From Edaphochlamys debaryana (lineage: Eukaryota > Chlorophyta > Chlorophyceae > Chlamydomonadales), in contig JAEHOE010000015.1 of NCBI GenBank assembly GCA_016858145.1, positions 1 to 64,000 of the forward strand: a stretch of DNA of 64,000 bases, read 5' to 3'. The translations under genes were made by a program, and so were the position numbers. Positions 10,907 to 22,400 of this stretch are shown here, one piece after another. How positions within the stretch are numbered: position 1 is the first letter of the stretch; every line of letters begins with the position of its first letter. The notes beneath the pieces were generated by a model. The model made no database searches, was not told the DNA's origin, and saw nothing but the letters and a program-made list of their open reading frames with translations.

Positions 10907-13456
10907 ATGTCGTACGACTCCGGGCCTTTTAGTCCGCGCCGACCAGCTTTCCAGACAATCGCAGCATTGTAAGCAACCACTACACAAGACGCGGGCCTCC
11001 GGCTGGACATTACCCACTAGCACCAAGCCGCTTCCCGACGTGGCGAATTGGCTGCGGCGTGTATGCCAGGAGACCCTTCCCCGTAAGTCTCATTCGCGTC
11101 CCGTGCCATTCTCAAGTTGAGTGGTTTCGTCACTAGGGAGTTTCTTCCTCGCAGACGTGTTCCCTGCAGGAGGGTTTGCGCCCGCCTTTTTGACAGCCGA
11201 CACTCCCGAAAGCCGCGCTCGCGTCAACGACCTAGTGTTCTCCGAATTGCCGTTGGAAGGACCTCTATCCCCCAGTAAGTCAACCTGTTATGGTCAGGGC
11301 CGAGGTGGAGGTGGGGAGACCACGTTGCGAGCCAACCGTGCCATCGTGCTCTGCAGTCAAGGCTGCCATCAACAAGCGCGGTCCCCCTCTTCGTTGCCAG
11401 GCGGCTTTGAGATGAGTAACTACACTGCTGCGTTGGAGGAAGGCGTCCTGCTGCCGGAAAGTTTGTGGGTTGCCATGAACGACGACGACCGCCGCAGGCT
11501 GGAAGAGGTACAGGAGTACCTCGCCAACGTGGCAGGAGCGTCGCGGAACCGTGACGAAGGTGCGAGTGCCACCGGGGTGTAGAGGGAGCATAGCTATCGA
11601 CGGCAACGCAGACTGAACACTTCCCCTCCATTCGCAGGGTCGATGAAGGACTGGCGCGAGCGATATGAGGACGAGACCGAAACGCTGATGAGTTCCGTGT
11701 ACGACGACGGTGAGAACGGCGTCGCCCCACTGTCGATCGTTCGAACAGATTCCCGCTCACCCACGATGCTTTCCTGCGGACCGTAGATGACTTCGTCGGC
11801 GAATACGCGCCCGCCTCCCTCGGCTACACCCGACGCGCACACCGCCTCATGTCGGCTGGACTTGACGGGGTCATGGGCCTGCTCAATGTCATCGAAAGAG
11901 CAGACGGTAAGAAGGTGACAATTCGCGACGACGGCACCTCACGGACACATGTTCGTTAGCTCAGACTCTGAATCATTTCCTTTCAGAGCCGTCGGTCATG
12001 GAGACCCTGCGGGACTGCATGAGTCGGCCCTGCATTCTAGAAGGACCCCCGGAGCACGTGGTGACAGAAGAAAGCGTCCTCAAGATCAACGCCGCCCTCT
12101 GGTCGCCGAATGAGGAGCGTTTGGTCCTTAGAGCCCTGGACGCAGCCCTTCCCTGGTCGGGCAGGTTTGACCTCGGATGGCTGCAGCGTGTCAGCGCCGA
12201 CCACGACGGCGAGGGTGTCTCGCGTTCACGCTTTCTGGCTCCGGGAGCGGGCGCGTCCTACATGCTGGAGAGGTACGAAACGTCGCTGCCGAGTGACTCT
12301 TTGGCACCCTCTCGACTATATCGTGTGATGAATGCTTCAGGTGCTTGCTGCACTGGTACGACCTGCGACGGACACAGACCACCCTGCCAATGCCCCCCTC
12401 GACGCTGGTACGCGGCGTCAGCGCCCTCTCCGCGATACTGTTCGAGTCCACTCCTCGCGTCCGCGTGGCTGACCAGTCCACCGCGGCTCCCGATTACGTC
12501 GCCGCTGGTTCCTGGCTGCTGGAGAACATGGGTGAGGTCATGATGTGGGCAGACGCAACCAACGTGGAAGCGCTAGTGCACGGGTGGATCGCTAAAGACG
12601 TGAAGGGGCCCAACGGACTGGTACTCGCTGGAGGGGCGGTCGCTAACTCCCTTCGGCCGCCTCACAGCCGCAAGCCCATCAATCGCTCCGACGCCGACTT
12701 CGTCGTTCTCGGAGCAGTCAATGCAGGTGCAGCAACAAAGATCGTCGAGTCCTTCCTACGTCGCCTCTACGACGGGTATGACATCTCACAAGTGGTGGTG
12801 ACCGAGTGCGCGGTCACGGTGACTCTCAACACTCACGACCCCCAAGGTGGGCCTGCGAGAGCACCCAACAAAGACTTGGATTACACAACTGAGCACCCCC
12901 AACCATCCGGCGCTCACAACTTGGTGCGACCATTCCTCGCGCAAAACCACAGGAGGTCGCCGCACAGACACTGGGCTCAAGGTGCAAATCGTCCTGAGAA
13001 CATACGCAAACGGCTCCCATCTCCTCCTCTCCTTCGATATGTGCGGGATTATGGTACTCTGCACACCGCACGGGGTGATCTACGCAAATCGAAGGCAAGT
13101 CACCCTTGGCCGTCTTCGGCTACGCCCCGCCCATCGCCAACACGCCCGGCCGTTTCAATTCCTGCAGATACATCGAATGCCACGCTCGTGGCGGAATCCA
13201 AGTCCTGCTGAGCAGCGAGTTCAGGCACATCCAGGGGTGCTTCTCAAGACTGCCGTACCGGATGTCAAAGAAGCTCGTTGCTGATCTCTTCACCGAGCTC
13301 CCGATGACCTGGCAAGCCTGTTCGGCGGTGGCAAAAATGGAGGTCGGGACTGCAATGGAGTCGGGGCGCGACAGCGGGAGTGATGGAGGCACCAAGCTCC
13401 GCCTTGTTGCCAATTGGACAGATGCCTCTTCCATCGCGGAGATATGTCGGCCATAA
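10907..13456 (+). CDS. protein with giant-virus-type nucleotidyltransferase-fold domain, ten exons
   Basis: Exons 10907-10968, 11021-11082, 11155-11274, 11401-11559, 11638-11709, 11787-11906, 11987-12272, 12341-12846, 12953-13094 and 13168-13456 join in frame into 605 residues. Eight introns are GT-AG; the last has a GC donor (AG|GCAAGT) and a CCTGCAG acceptor. The N-terminal half is not recognised. Exon 8 holds LVLAGGAVANSL followed by a DxD in RSDADFVVLG, the metal-binding pattern of the nucleotidyltransferase fold. Exons 8-10 continue as VVVTECAVTVTL, KVQIVLRTYANGS, LLLSFDMCG and RYIECHARGG. From memory this order matches a domain found in nucleocytoplasmic large DNA virus proteins and some fungal ankyrin proteins. 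Substrate is unknown. The tail beyond about 13250 is uncertain. Confidence 0.6.
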
Positions 13457-14411
13457 GTGGCTGCTTGGTACACGTCGCCATCGGCGGAATGGCGCAACAG
13501 GAGTGTTCCGTCGTGGGCGCTCCTGGATGCTCACCGTGCCGCAATTGTCGGGGTCGGTGCAGACATGCGGGTCGACGACTGGAAGGGCACAATCGTGATC
13601 GACGCCAGGGCGTGATCAGTTGGCTGCGGGAATCGCCTCTGGCAGACCGTAATGCACGCAGGGGTTCACGGCTGGACTGGTGAATTCCTCGCGCCTACCG
13701 GGCAAGTGGTTACCGATGATGCAAATTTCGGCCGGGTGGGTGGCCCCCACGAGGTCAGGGGGGTGGCCCGAGCAGGATTGGGACACAACTTTTTCATGAC
13801 CGTGACGGTGGCTGCTACCATGTTCGCCACGATTGTTAATCTATGCGAGGTCGAAGTTGCTTGCACCGCTGCATATGATGTCTGCACATCGGTGCCGTTC
13901 GACCAACGTCGAAATTACTGCCCAATACCCCACGCGTCGGTCTCCACTCCTGTTGCAGCTCTCACACCCACCCACCCCCAGTAAACCTAGCGCCACCATA
14001 GGGCCATAACAGCAGCGTCTCGCGTGTCATCCTGCACATAACTACCTGACCTGCGTCATCACAACCGCTGCCTACGTCAGACTACCGAACATACATGCAT
14101 TACACTTGAGACAACCCTAATGCCAGCGATCTGGTGCATGGAATGACGCGGGTAGACTGTCCTTGGTAGCAGGAGTGCGATCCTAAAATCGTAGCGTCCC
14201 CAGCGTAGATGCGGCGTGGTTCTGCCAACGAGACTGGTAGACAATGGTGGTCGCGCCTAACCAGCGGACCTTCCTTAACTCACGCCAGGGCGCGCCCGGC
14301 GTTGTAATTTCTAATTTCTAATTTGCCAGCGATCTTCCTGCCGCCCTCTCCCTCACCGTTTTGGCCTGTCCCGTCCCGACCGGTCCCGGCTGCTTCCCGG
14401 TCAGACTCTCA
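13457..14411. other. intergenic; possible extra exons, AT-rich patch
   Basis: A plus-strand open frame at 13652-13984 could be a further exon or the 3' UTR of the preceding gene, but I cannot join it confidently. A short direct repeat of TTCTAATTT units lies at about 14308-14326. Nothing else is recognised. Confidence 0.4.
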
Positions 14412-17400
14412 TCAACGGCGAACCTTCTTCTGAGACTTCTTCGCCGACTGCTTCTGACGCTTGGGCTTTGCCCCGACGGCTTCCTCGGGGTCCTCCTCCA
14501 CCTCCGGCTTACCAGCCACCGTGATGTCGGAAGGGAAGTCCTCCAACTCCCCGAGCGGAACCAGAGCAGACCGCAGTTCCGCGACTGCCATGCCGAAATC
14601 GTCCGAGCACTTGTACGGCAGTGGCAGAGCTCTGGCCGCCATCATGTACACCGCCACGGCCGGAGGCGGGCCCTTGTCCCCCAATCGCTTCCACACCTTG
14701 GTGCGCTTTCCAAGCAGAGGTGCGAACACTGGCCGTAGAGCGCAAGTCTCGATGCGGGCAGCCACGATCAGCTCCGTGGCGCAGAACCAAGCATAGCCGT
14801 CCTTATCGGGGAAGCCTATCCGGTCGTTGTAGTACACTGACAGCTTCTCGCACGCCCGTCGGCCGGCCTGCTTTGACGCATCGGAATCGCCCCCGCGAGC
14901 GGACGGCTCAGGCACGTCGAGCTCTGCCACTTTGCGCTCCCACAAGCGTTGAGTCTCGTCAGCCTGCTGCGCCTCCTCTACGCTGGCTCCGGGGGCAGCG
15001 ACAAAGGAGGGCGCGCCGGCACCCACCCGAACAGGCCGAGGGAGGACGTCAATCGTCGCGGACCGAATGGGCGGCCGCGGGTCGCCGGCGGGCACCACCA
15101 CCGGCATCGCAGCCTCGCCGTACCGATCGCGCCACGCCGTGCGCATGTTGTCCAGTCGCAAAAAATGCAGGCACCACGGAACGCGTGGCTTGACGCGATT
15201 CTTGGGGTCGATCAGGTGCCGCTTGAAGAACCCGCTCTCCAGCATGTTGTACATGATCATGTTCAGGGTGGGCTCCGCCACGCAGTTGTAGCACATGCAG
15301 ACCGAAACGATCTGGACCGGGGTCGCATCCACAGAACTTGCCGCAGCAGCCGGCGCCCTGGAGGTGGAGGGGCCCGCTGCCGCGCGGGAAGCAGCAGCGA
15401 CAGAGCCCGGCACTCCCGCTGCCGCCTTTACTCCCTCCACGGTCAACCGGCCCCCGATCGACGTCGCGATGCCCACCATGCCCTTCTCGGCGGAGTGGAT
15501 GTGACCGTTGACGATGGCCTTTGCAGTGGGTAGAATCGCCGGGTGACGCTGCAAACTCCAATACCGCTCGCCCTCCTTCTCAGCAACGGCGCCCGTGATC
15601 CCAGCGGGAGCCTCGGACATCACCGCTGCCGTCCGAGCGAACTGCATCATGTACATTGGCCAGATGCGCGCCTCGCAGAAGGTGGGGTCCTCCGGCCTCG
15701 GCGCCGTGTCCGCGAAGAGTCGTGGCACGAGGCTGGGGCTGGAGATGGCGAGCCAAGGGATGAGCTCAGCAACGGTGCCTGCGAGTTGGTGACCCGTGTA
15801 GAGGTCGTCGAGACGTGCGTCACGAAGGTCGCGGACGACACGAGCGTGGGAAGCGCAGATTGCGAGCAGCTCGTCGGTGGTTAGCTCTCCAATCGCGTCG
15901 TGCGTGCTCTGATCAGCGCCCTCGGGTCCCGTGTGGCTGAACGCCCCCGACCTTCTCGGCAGGACTTGCAAGTGACGGGAATCGTTCATCAACCTCTTGG
16001 TGAGCGTCTTGGAGGGAGCGGTCAGCCAGACCGGTGGCAGAAACTCGCCGGTCGCGGAGTCGAATAGATTGGGTGGAAGACGCTTGGACCAGTTCATGCC
16101 AGGGCCGGCTCGATCGTTCCATGGAGGCAGAGGCCGGGGAACGTTGGCGGGGTCACGGGGTTGAACGACGCCGACCCCCGGAGCGTCGTCGTCGTCGGTC
16201 TCGCCCTCCTCTGACGCGCTGGCCGACAGCTCCTCGCCGCTCTCGGACTCCTCGCCCGACTCTCCAACATCTGCCGCGAGAGCGGAAGGAGTCTGCGGAG
16301 AAAGCGAAGGCGTGAGGCGGTTGTGAAGCGCCGACTAACAGCCCGTGCTGGCCGCCAGCGACGTCGGCGCCGGTCGCACCTGTGCGGCACCGGCGCCACT
16401 CGGAGGAGCGCTGGACTGCACTTGGTACCCTTGAATCACTCCAGGAGCCGGGACCACAGCTGCCGGCACGCCTCCGATAGCGGGCAGCCGTGATTTCCGC
16501 ACGCCCCGGAAGAACGCAAAGGAGCCGCACGACGCCAAGTCCGCCAGTGAGGCGGAGCGCTGACGTTGAAGGAAGGCGGTCACTTGCGCGGCCAGGCGAG
16601 TGAGGAGAAGAGCCGTCAGGGGTGAGAGGGACACGGGGATGTTGTTCTCCAGGGTTACCACCACGATTCCGTCCAGGTCCGCCAGCCGGAGTGGCAGGCA
16701 GAAGGGCACCACCGCGCCCATGACGCCGTCCGAGAAGTGGAGCAGAGCGACCGCAAGGGTGCACCTCTCGTCCTCGAAATCGTAGTCCTCCGCCTTAAAC
16801 TCCAGCTCGTCCTGCAATGTTATGCACATACATCCGTTAAAACCACTCCGCGAATGAGAAAGTTGGCTGCCAAGGGAAGGAACCAAGCACTGCGACCGCG
16901 ACTAACCGTATCAAGTAGTCACCCTCCAAACGAACATCCCCGTTCACCCACCGGGAGAACGTAGACGGACCCGACTGTGAGCTCAGCGTGGTCGGTGCCG
17001 TGTGCGACAAGAGCCTGAGCAGCCACGTGAGCCGCTACCCCGCCAAGGACGAGGACCTCGTTGAACTTTGCGGTCGACACGTCATCCTCCACTCCCTCCG
17101 GCGGTTGACGCAGACGGAAAGCAGCTGCCTTGAATCGGTCCTTGTTATCGGAGCCGTAGCCAAACCGCCACTCTCCGTCCAGCGACGCCAGCACGTCGCC
17201 AGAGGAGTAGGGGGATGCCGGGGTGGTGCTGCTGCCCTTATCAGAAGGTGTGTACACAGCGGGGAAGCACAGCCTCGCAGACTTCGCGACGAGCGCCCTG
17301 TCCACCTGTACGCAGGAAAGGGAGCTTCCTGTGTTTAGAGGGATGCGCTACATTTGCTCCTAGTCATCGGCAACCTAAATCACCGGGCTGGAAGCTACCA

Positions 17401-17667
17401 CGAGCTTACCGTTCCGAGCTGGGAGGTCCTAGGCACCCCTGTGCCACCCCCGGGGGGCTCCAGGCAGCCTGAAAAAGCGAAATGGGGAATCAATTGAGGA
17501 ACCGCGAGACGTGACTTCACCACACGAGCTTAATGGCCTTATGCCTCACTTTTCAGTTTGCGGAGGGCTGCGAATGAAGAAGGAGGGCCACCAGCCTCCA
17601 CTAGCCCAGCCAGCTCGTGCCGCACTACATCAATATCGACGTCTTGCGAGCTCAAGAACACCGCCAT
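14412..17667 (-). CDS. large orphan four-exon protein with acidic segment and lysine-rich C-terminus
   Basis: Exons 17667-17550, 17328-16952, 16811-16380 and 16292-14412 join in frame into 935 residues. All introns are GT-AG (221, 140, 87 bp). The ATG at 17667 opens MAVFLSSQDVDIDVV. Exon 3 carries a hydrophobic core (GIVVVTLENNIPVSLSPLTA) followed by FAFFRGVRKSRLPA. Exon 4 begins with a strongly acidic run (EESESGEELSASASEEGE), has a CMCYNCVAEP cysteine cluster near its middle, and ends in a lysine-rich patch (KPKRQKQSAKKSQKKVRR) typical of nuclear localisation signals. No known domain is recognised. The exon 3 core resembles the last block of the gene at 5533-7020. A nuclear role is inference. 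Confidence 0.65.
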
Positions 17668-18615
17668 GTTGAACCGCTACAGATATAACCGCATAGACGC
17701 CTTGGCGCAAGCCTCGCAAATCTATATTGCAAACGTTTGCGTGAGGCCCGCCTCGTATGTCGTGTCGCTATATGCGTTTAGATGGTAACCAAGCGGCGGG
17801 CGTGTGTGGGAATGTGTAGCGCGAATCATAATTTGGGACCGGACTGCTCGCCCCAGCCATCGCAAGGCCGATCCCCGGGCAACGCGACTGTCCGGCAACC
17901 AGCCACAACGAGTAAACCTTCGCGAGGAGGCGTATCTGTCCAACAAGAGAGTGTCAGAGTAAGATCGCTGAGGACAAGGGGGAGAGAGGTGATGTAGGAC
18001 ACGCTCAGTCGAGCGGTTATGTCAAGGGTTTTCCCATATCGCCTACCTCCTGGCTACCAGCCATTGTGTCGGGCCAACGACCAAGGGCACCTCACGACGC
18101 CGTTATACTCTGACACGCTCCAAAAAGGATCGAATGGGCTTACATCCCTGACGGCAGAGGCGTTTTGCACAGGGCCCTTACAGCTATTCAGCTTGACCAG
18201 ACAGCCCCACGCCACCTCTCGTGCCACGAGCTCTAGTGCCCTCACCACTATACCAGGCACCCCTTGTGACGAAACAGGTTGCCAAACACGCCCACACACC
18301 GAAGCACATACAGCTAAAACCGACAGCAGGGGCTGCCTGGTTGCCCTCCTCATCATGCCCTCCACGTGGCTCCCCTAGTCAGGCTCTACGGAACACCCCC
18401 CCCAGCCTTTCGCCATAGTTCTGCTGGCATTCCTTCCGAATAACCTAGTCGGAAGTCCCTCTCACCCCTCTTGCCCTCCACAAGCATACCTCTACCTCAT
18501 CCACTTTGGGCATCAAACGACGCAGCGGCCTTCAGCAACGAGCCTGCAACCACCTCCGCGGCCCGATGTTAACCCTCCAATCGAGTTCAGTCCCGACTTT
18601 GCCTTCAAAGCTCCC
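17668..18615. other. intergenic, no gene seen
   Basis: About 0.95 kb upstream of the four-exon gene contains only short open frames on both strands with no recognisable content. Part of it should be the promoter of the gene starting at 17667. Confidence 0.45.
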
Positions 18616-19845
18616 TCACTCGTCCGAAATGTCCTGCATGCTGGTCACGACGAGGCCACCCGCCGCCGCCTCAAACGTCAGCGTGCCGGTCAGGAGCGGC
18701 GGCAGGGAATCCAGCGACACCTTCAGCATCATGGTCTGCTTCTTGCGGACCAGTGACGCAAGGTTCTCCGGGAGCGCAAGGTGACCCGACAACAGGTCCG
18801 GTCGGTTCACCGCCGCCTGAACGATGCCCTCCGCGTGCTCAAACGCCACCGCCATCATGGGCACCTGCACACAATAACGCGATGCGATTAGGTTCCTCAA
18901 ACCCTTTGCGTCGCCCAACACCTCGGCAAACGGCCCTCACCGGGTTTGGCTCCAGCGCCGAGGACGGCGTCGACGCCGATCCGCCGCTGCCGGACGACAT
19001 CGCGCTCCCTCCCGGCGTGCCCGCGACCGCGCGGGGACCCGCGCCGTACGTCGTGAACGGCGACCACAAGTGGAACTGCAGGACCACGGGCTGGCCGTCG
19101 CTGTACGGGTACACGTGTGGGGCCAGACGCTGGTGCCACTCCACACGGTACTCCGACACGGGCGGGCGAATGATGCGAAGCTTGGGCTGCGCGTAGGCCG
19201 TCAGGAGGCGGACCGCCGTCAAAGCAGGAGGGGCGCGGCACAGCAGGTTTCCCATCAGCCACAGCGCCGGAGACGAACCTGGCTCCGCGAGAGCGCCCTT
19301 CTTCAGTACGCCGCCGAGCACGACCACCGGGCGACGCTCGTGCATCTGCTCCTCGACCGTGTTGTCGAAATCCTCGCAGAACGGGTCGTCGTTCTTCGCG
19401 GGAATTACCTCGCAGCGGGCAAAGCCCACGTTCTTCATCACGAGGGCACCCGACTCCGAGCGCAGCACGTCGCCCGTCCCGTCCCGCTTGGCACCCAGAA
19501 CCATGCCGTACCGGACACACTTGACGCGTGGGCCCGGGTCCACTTTGCGTCCGTCCAGGTACACCACCACCGCGCGGCGGCCTGAAGGAAGGTCTGTGTA
19601 CTTCTCGTCGACCCCCTTGTCCATGAGGGACGACACAGGAATGCGCCGCACGCTATGGCGCTCGCTCTCCACCTTCAGCCCGGGCACAATCGGGAGGCGC
19701 CACTCGCCCAGGAAGTGAATCCGCGAGTTGTTGGTGGTCTTGTACGTCACGCTGGGGAGCGGCTGGCAGTCTCGCATGACCTTGTCTGTGACACCGCTCT
19801 TGGGGAGCAGCACCACGTTCTCGAAGCGGAACTGCGAGGCATAAG
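18616..19845 (-). CDS. orphan protein, at least two exons; 5' end unresolved
   Basis: Exon 19845-18941 (acceptor GACGCCAG) and exon 18864-18616 join in phase 0 through a 76-bp GT-AG intron with a strong GTGAGGG donor. The coding blocks give 384 residues, but an upstream exon is needed because the first exon starts in phase 1 without a usable ATG. An internal ATG at MRDCQPLPSVTYK is an alternative start. The sequence has many beta-like hydrophobic strands (RRAVVVYLDGRKVDPG, RPVVVLGGVLKKG, QPVVLQFHLWSPF) and ends GTLTFEAAAGGLVVTSM. I do not recognise it. The YLDGR motif recurs in the gene at 5533-7020, which may be chance. Confidence 0.55.
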
Positions 19846-19934
19846 CTGGCGTCACCAACAAAGAGACGCAACACAAAAGGCAAGGGTGCAAGTTTGACAA
19901 TGAAACTCACTAGCCCGCCAAGCAATCCGTCCAG

Positions 19935-20750
19935 TCACTCCACGACTTGCTTCATGAAGTGGTAGTCGAGCAGGACCACCGCGACATGACTCGCGGGAGT
20001 GTCCTTAGCTGGCGGGTACTTGGATTCCGCGTACTGCCAGCCCTTCAGGCCATACGCCATGTCGCCAGTCATCCCTAACTCCTCTGGCGACGGGGGGTTG
20101 GGATTGCGCTGAGTGAGCGCTTGCATGCACCAGGCAGGGTTGGACACGTAGTTGCCGACCGTGCTCTGCATGAACGCGCCGACAGTGACGCCCGACGACC
20201 CCCTGCAAGCAATTAATAACCGCGGCCAGGCACCCTCGTCACAACGACAACACGAGGGATTGCCTGCAATATCTATTCCAGCAACCTACCCTGCGCCGGC
20301 GTTGGGGTGATGGAGGGTCCACCGCACGGGCGCGTCCACGAATTCCTCGCGGGTGTCCTCCACCTCCTCCATGTCGTCGGCAACGCACCCGTCGACCTCC
20401 GGCTGGATGGAAGAGACAGCCGCTCCTGATGTGGCTGCAGAGGCGACCGGCGTGGACGCCTCGACGCCATGCGCGACGTTGTGGGTAACGCCCGATGGCA
20501 TGGGAGCATTGACACCGGGGAGGGTGGGACCGCCCTCGACCAGGATGGCGCCCCCAGCCCTCGCGTCGACGCTGAAAAGGAAACAACACAGAAAGCGAGT
20601 GAACCTTGCTGACACTGTCTGCTCCTGCACTGCCACACGCAACATTATGGGTTTCGCTGCTCACCTCGCGGGGATGATCCGCTCAGGCGTCAGCTGCTTG
20701 TTTGCCGGGAGAGCCTTCACGTCGCCATCACCAGCTACGTCCACCACCAT
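19935..20750 (-). CDS. small orphan three-exon protein
   Basis: The ATG at 20750 (MVVDVAGDGDVKALPANK) opens exon 20750-20665. Exons 20571-20290 and 20202-19935 follow with phase-consistent GT-AG introns (93 and 87 bp), giving 211 residues ending DYHFMKQVVE. The middle is acidic (DDMEEVEDTREEFVD). No domain is recognised. It lies 89 bp upstream of the first visible exon of the gene at 18616-19845 in the same orientation. The two could be one gene, but the frames at the junction disagree. Confidence 0.6.
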
Positions 20751-21519
20751 GTCGTCCGACCTACAACGATCACAGACGCGTCTCATGTTGCTGCGCCCAA
20801 AAACAGTGCGTCCATCGCGGTGGTGTGAGGTTCCCGGTTCTTGTTACTCACACGTCGCCGCCAACGGCCTGAATACCGTCGTCGGCTTCGGACGCGCCTC
20901 TCGTCTCCTCCCTACACGAACAACATTGACAGGGTCAGCAGGTTCAACGGATCGTGGATGCGGGTGGACCGGCAAACGTTCACAACCTCACCCTGGGCCG
21001 ACATTCTTGCGCCGCTTAGACGAAGCCGCACTGCAAGGCAGACTAGTCTCAGGATCACGAAACCAGCCCAACTGGGGCAACTCGAGCCCAGCACTGCTTC
21101 TGCACACATGGTTTACCCGACATCGCCAGTCTCGGACCGGGGAGCCTTCCCACACCTGAACAACGGCATACATATGAGTTACCAACAACGATGGATAGTG
21201 CAAACCGGGGCAACAATCACTCACTGCGCAGACATCCGAAGGGCCATCACTACACTGCACACACTCTGGCGCCGTCTAACGCGTCGCGAGAACTGAAGTG
21301 GGTTCGGGTCATATAAACCACGGGTCTCAATTCATAAACAGCATAGCCACCAAACTGGCAACTTAAATCGGGCATGCCTACGTACGACAGTCGGCGACAC
21401 GAGTCGCCGAGCCGCCATACACGAAGAACATCCCGAACGAAGACTCCGCATTGGACTCAATACATGCGGAGACTTGCTGTGGGGCTGGATAGGGAGAAGG
21501 GACACCCGTATATTTTGCG
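20751..21519. other. non-coding, no gene seen
   Basis: Short plus-strand frames are present, the longest running into the preceding gene as its antisense. No splice-consistent model or domain is visible. Confidence 0.4.
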
Positions 21520-22400
21520 CGTCGGACGGTGATGCAAGTGGGCGACGACCGCGGAAAGAGAGGCACGGCAAAACGGCCCCGTGCATTGCAAATGCGGCCA
21601 CACCCGCCGTGCCGACTCCCAGTACCCCTCCCAAGACATGACGGTGGGCCTGGGTATGAAGTGACGGGGCTGACGAATTCAACACAACGGACCGACGTGC
21701 AAGTGAGCGCGAACCCTGGCGACGCAGCACGTCGAAACGACCCCGTGCACTCCAAATGCGGCCACCACCGACGTGCCTCAATCAAGCACGACTCCCACAA
21801 ACCCCCCGCACCCATGTATGTGTGTCGCGCGGCGATTGAAGGACACTCCCAAATTGCGTCGGTGGCCACTAACAAACGTCGGCAGCCGGGAGGACGCCCT
21901 GTAAGGACTCATGTCGCCCATATTGGACTCATTGTCCATCGCATGACTGTGGGACTGGGTAAGAGGGGGAAGGGGACACAACTTCCGTCGGTCCCCCGGT
22001 CGGTCACTGGGCCGACCATTTCAACAAGTTGGTACGCCCCAGCCACCGCCCCGATGCTGCTCAGGGACAGACTGTGGGACTGGGTAAGACGGGAAAGGAG
22101 ACACAACTTTGGAGTGTCGGACCGACGTGCTATGAGGGCACGAACGCTGGGGACGCGAAACGACGAAACGGCCCCGTGCAATGCAAACGAGGCCACCACC
22201 GACGTAGATCCGCCAAACATGACTCCCAATGCCCCCCCCCCAACGCATGACTGTAGGACTGGGTAAGAGGTGACAGGGCCGAAAATTTCAACAAGTCCGA
22301 CCGTCGTGCATGTGGGCGACGAAAGCTGGAGCCGGTCGTCGTCGAAACGGCCCCATGCATTCCAAACGCGGCCCCCACCGACTTGCCTCAGCCGAGCACG
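21520..22400. repeat. diverged tandem/dispersed repeat, four to five units
   Basis: A segment containing AACGGCCCCGTGCATT and ATGCGGCCACC recurs near 21570, 21733, 22165 and 22347, with spacings of about 163, 432 and 182 bp. A companion segment around GTGGGACTGGGTAAGA recurs near 21948, 22075 and 22255. Units are perhaps 75-90% alike by eye. This looks like a decayed satellite or nested short element; no coding content is recognised. Confidence 0.55.

Noticed and set aside
5533..20750. A recent giant-virus insertion
   Set aside because: Only one domain looks viral, all genes are rich in introns, and no capsid, polymerase or packaging ATPase was seen.
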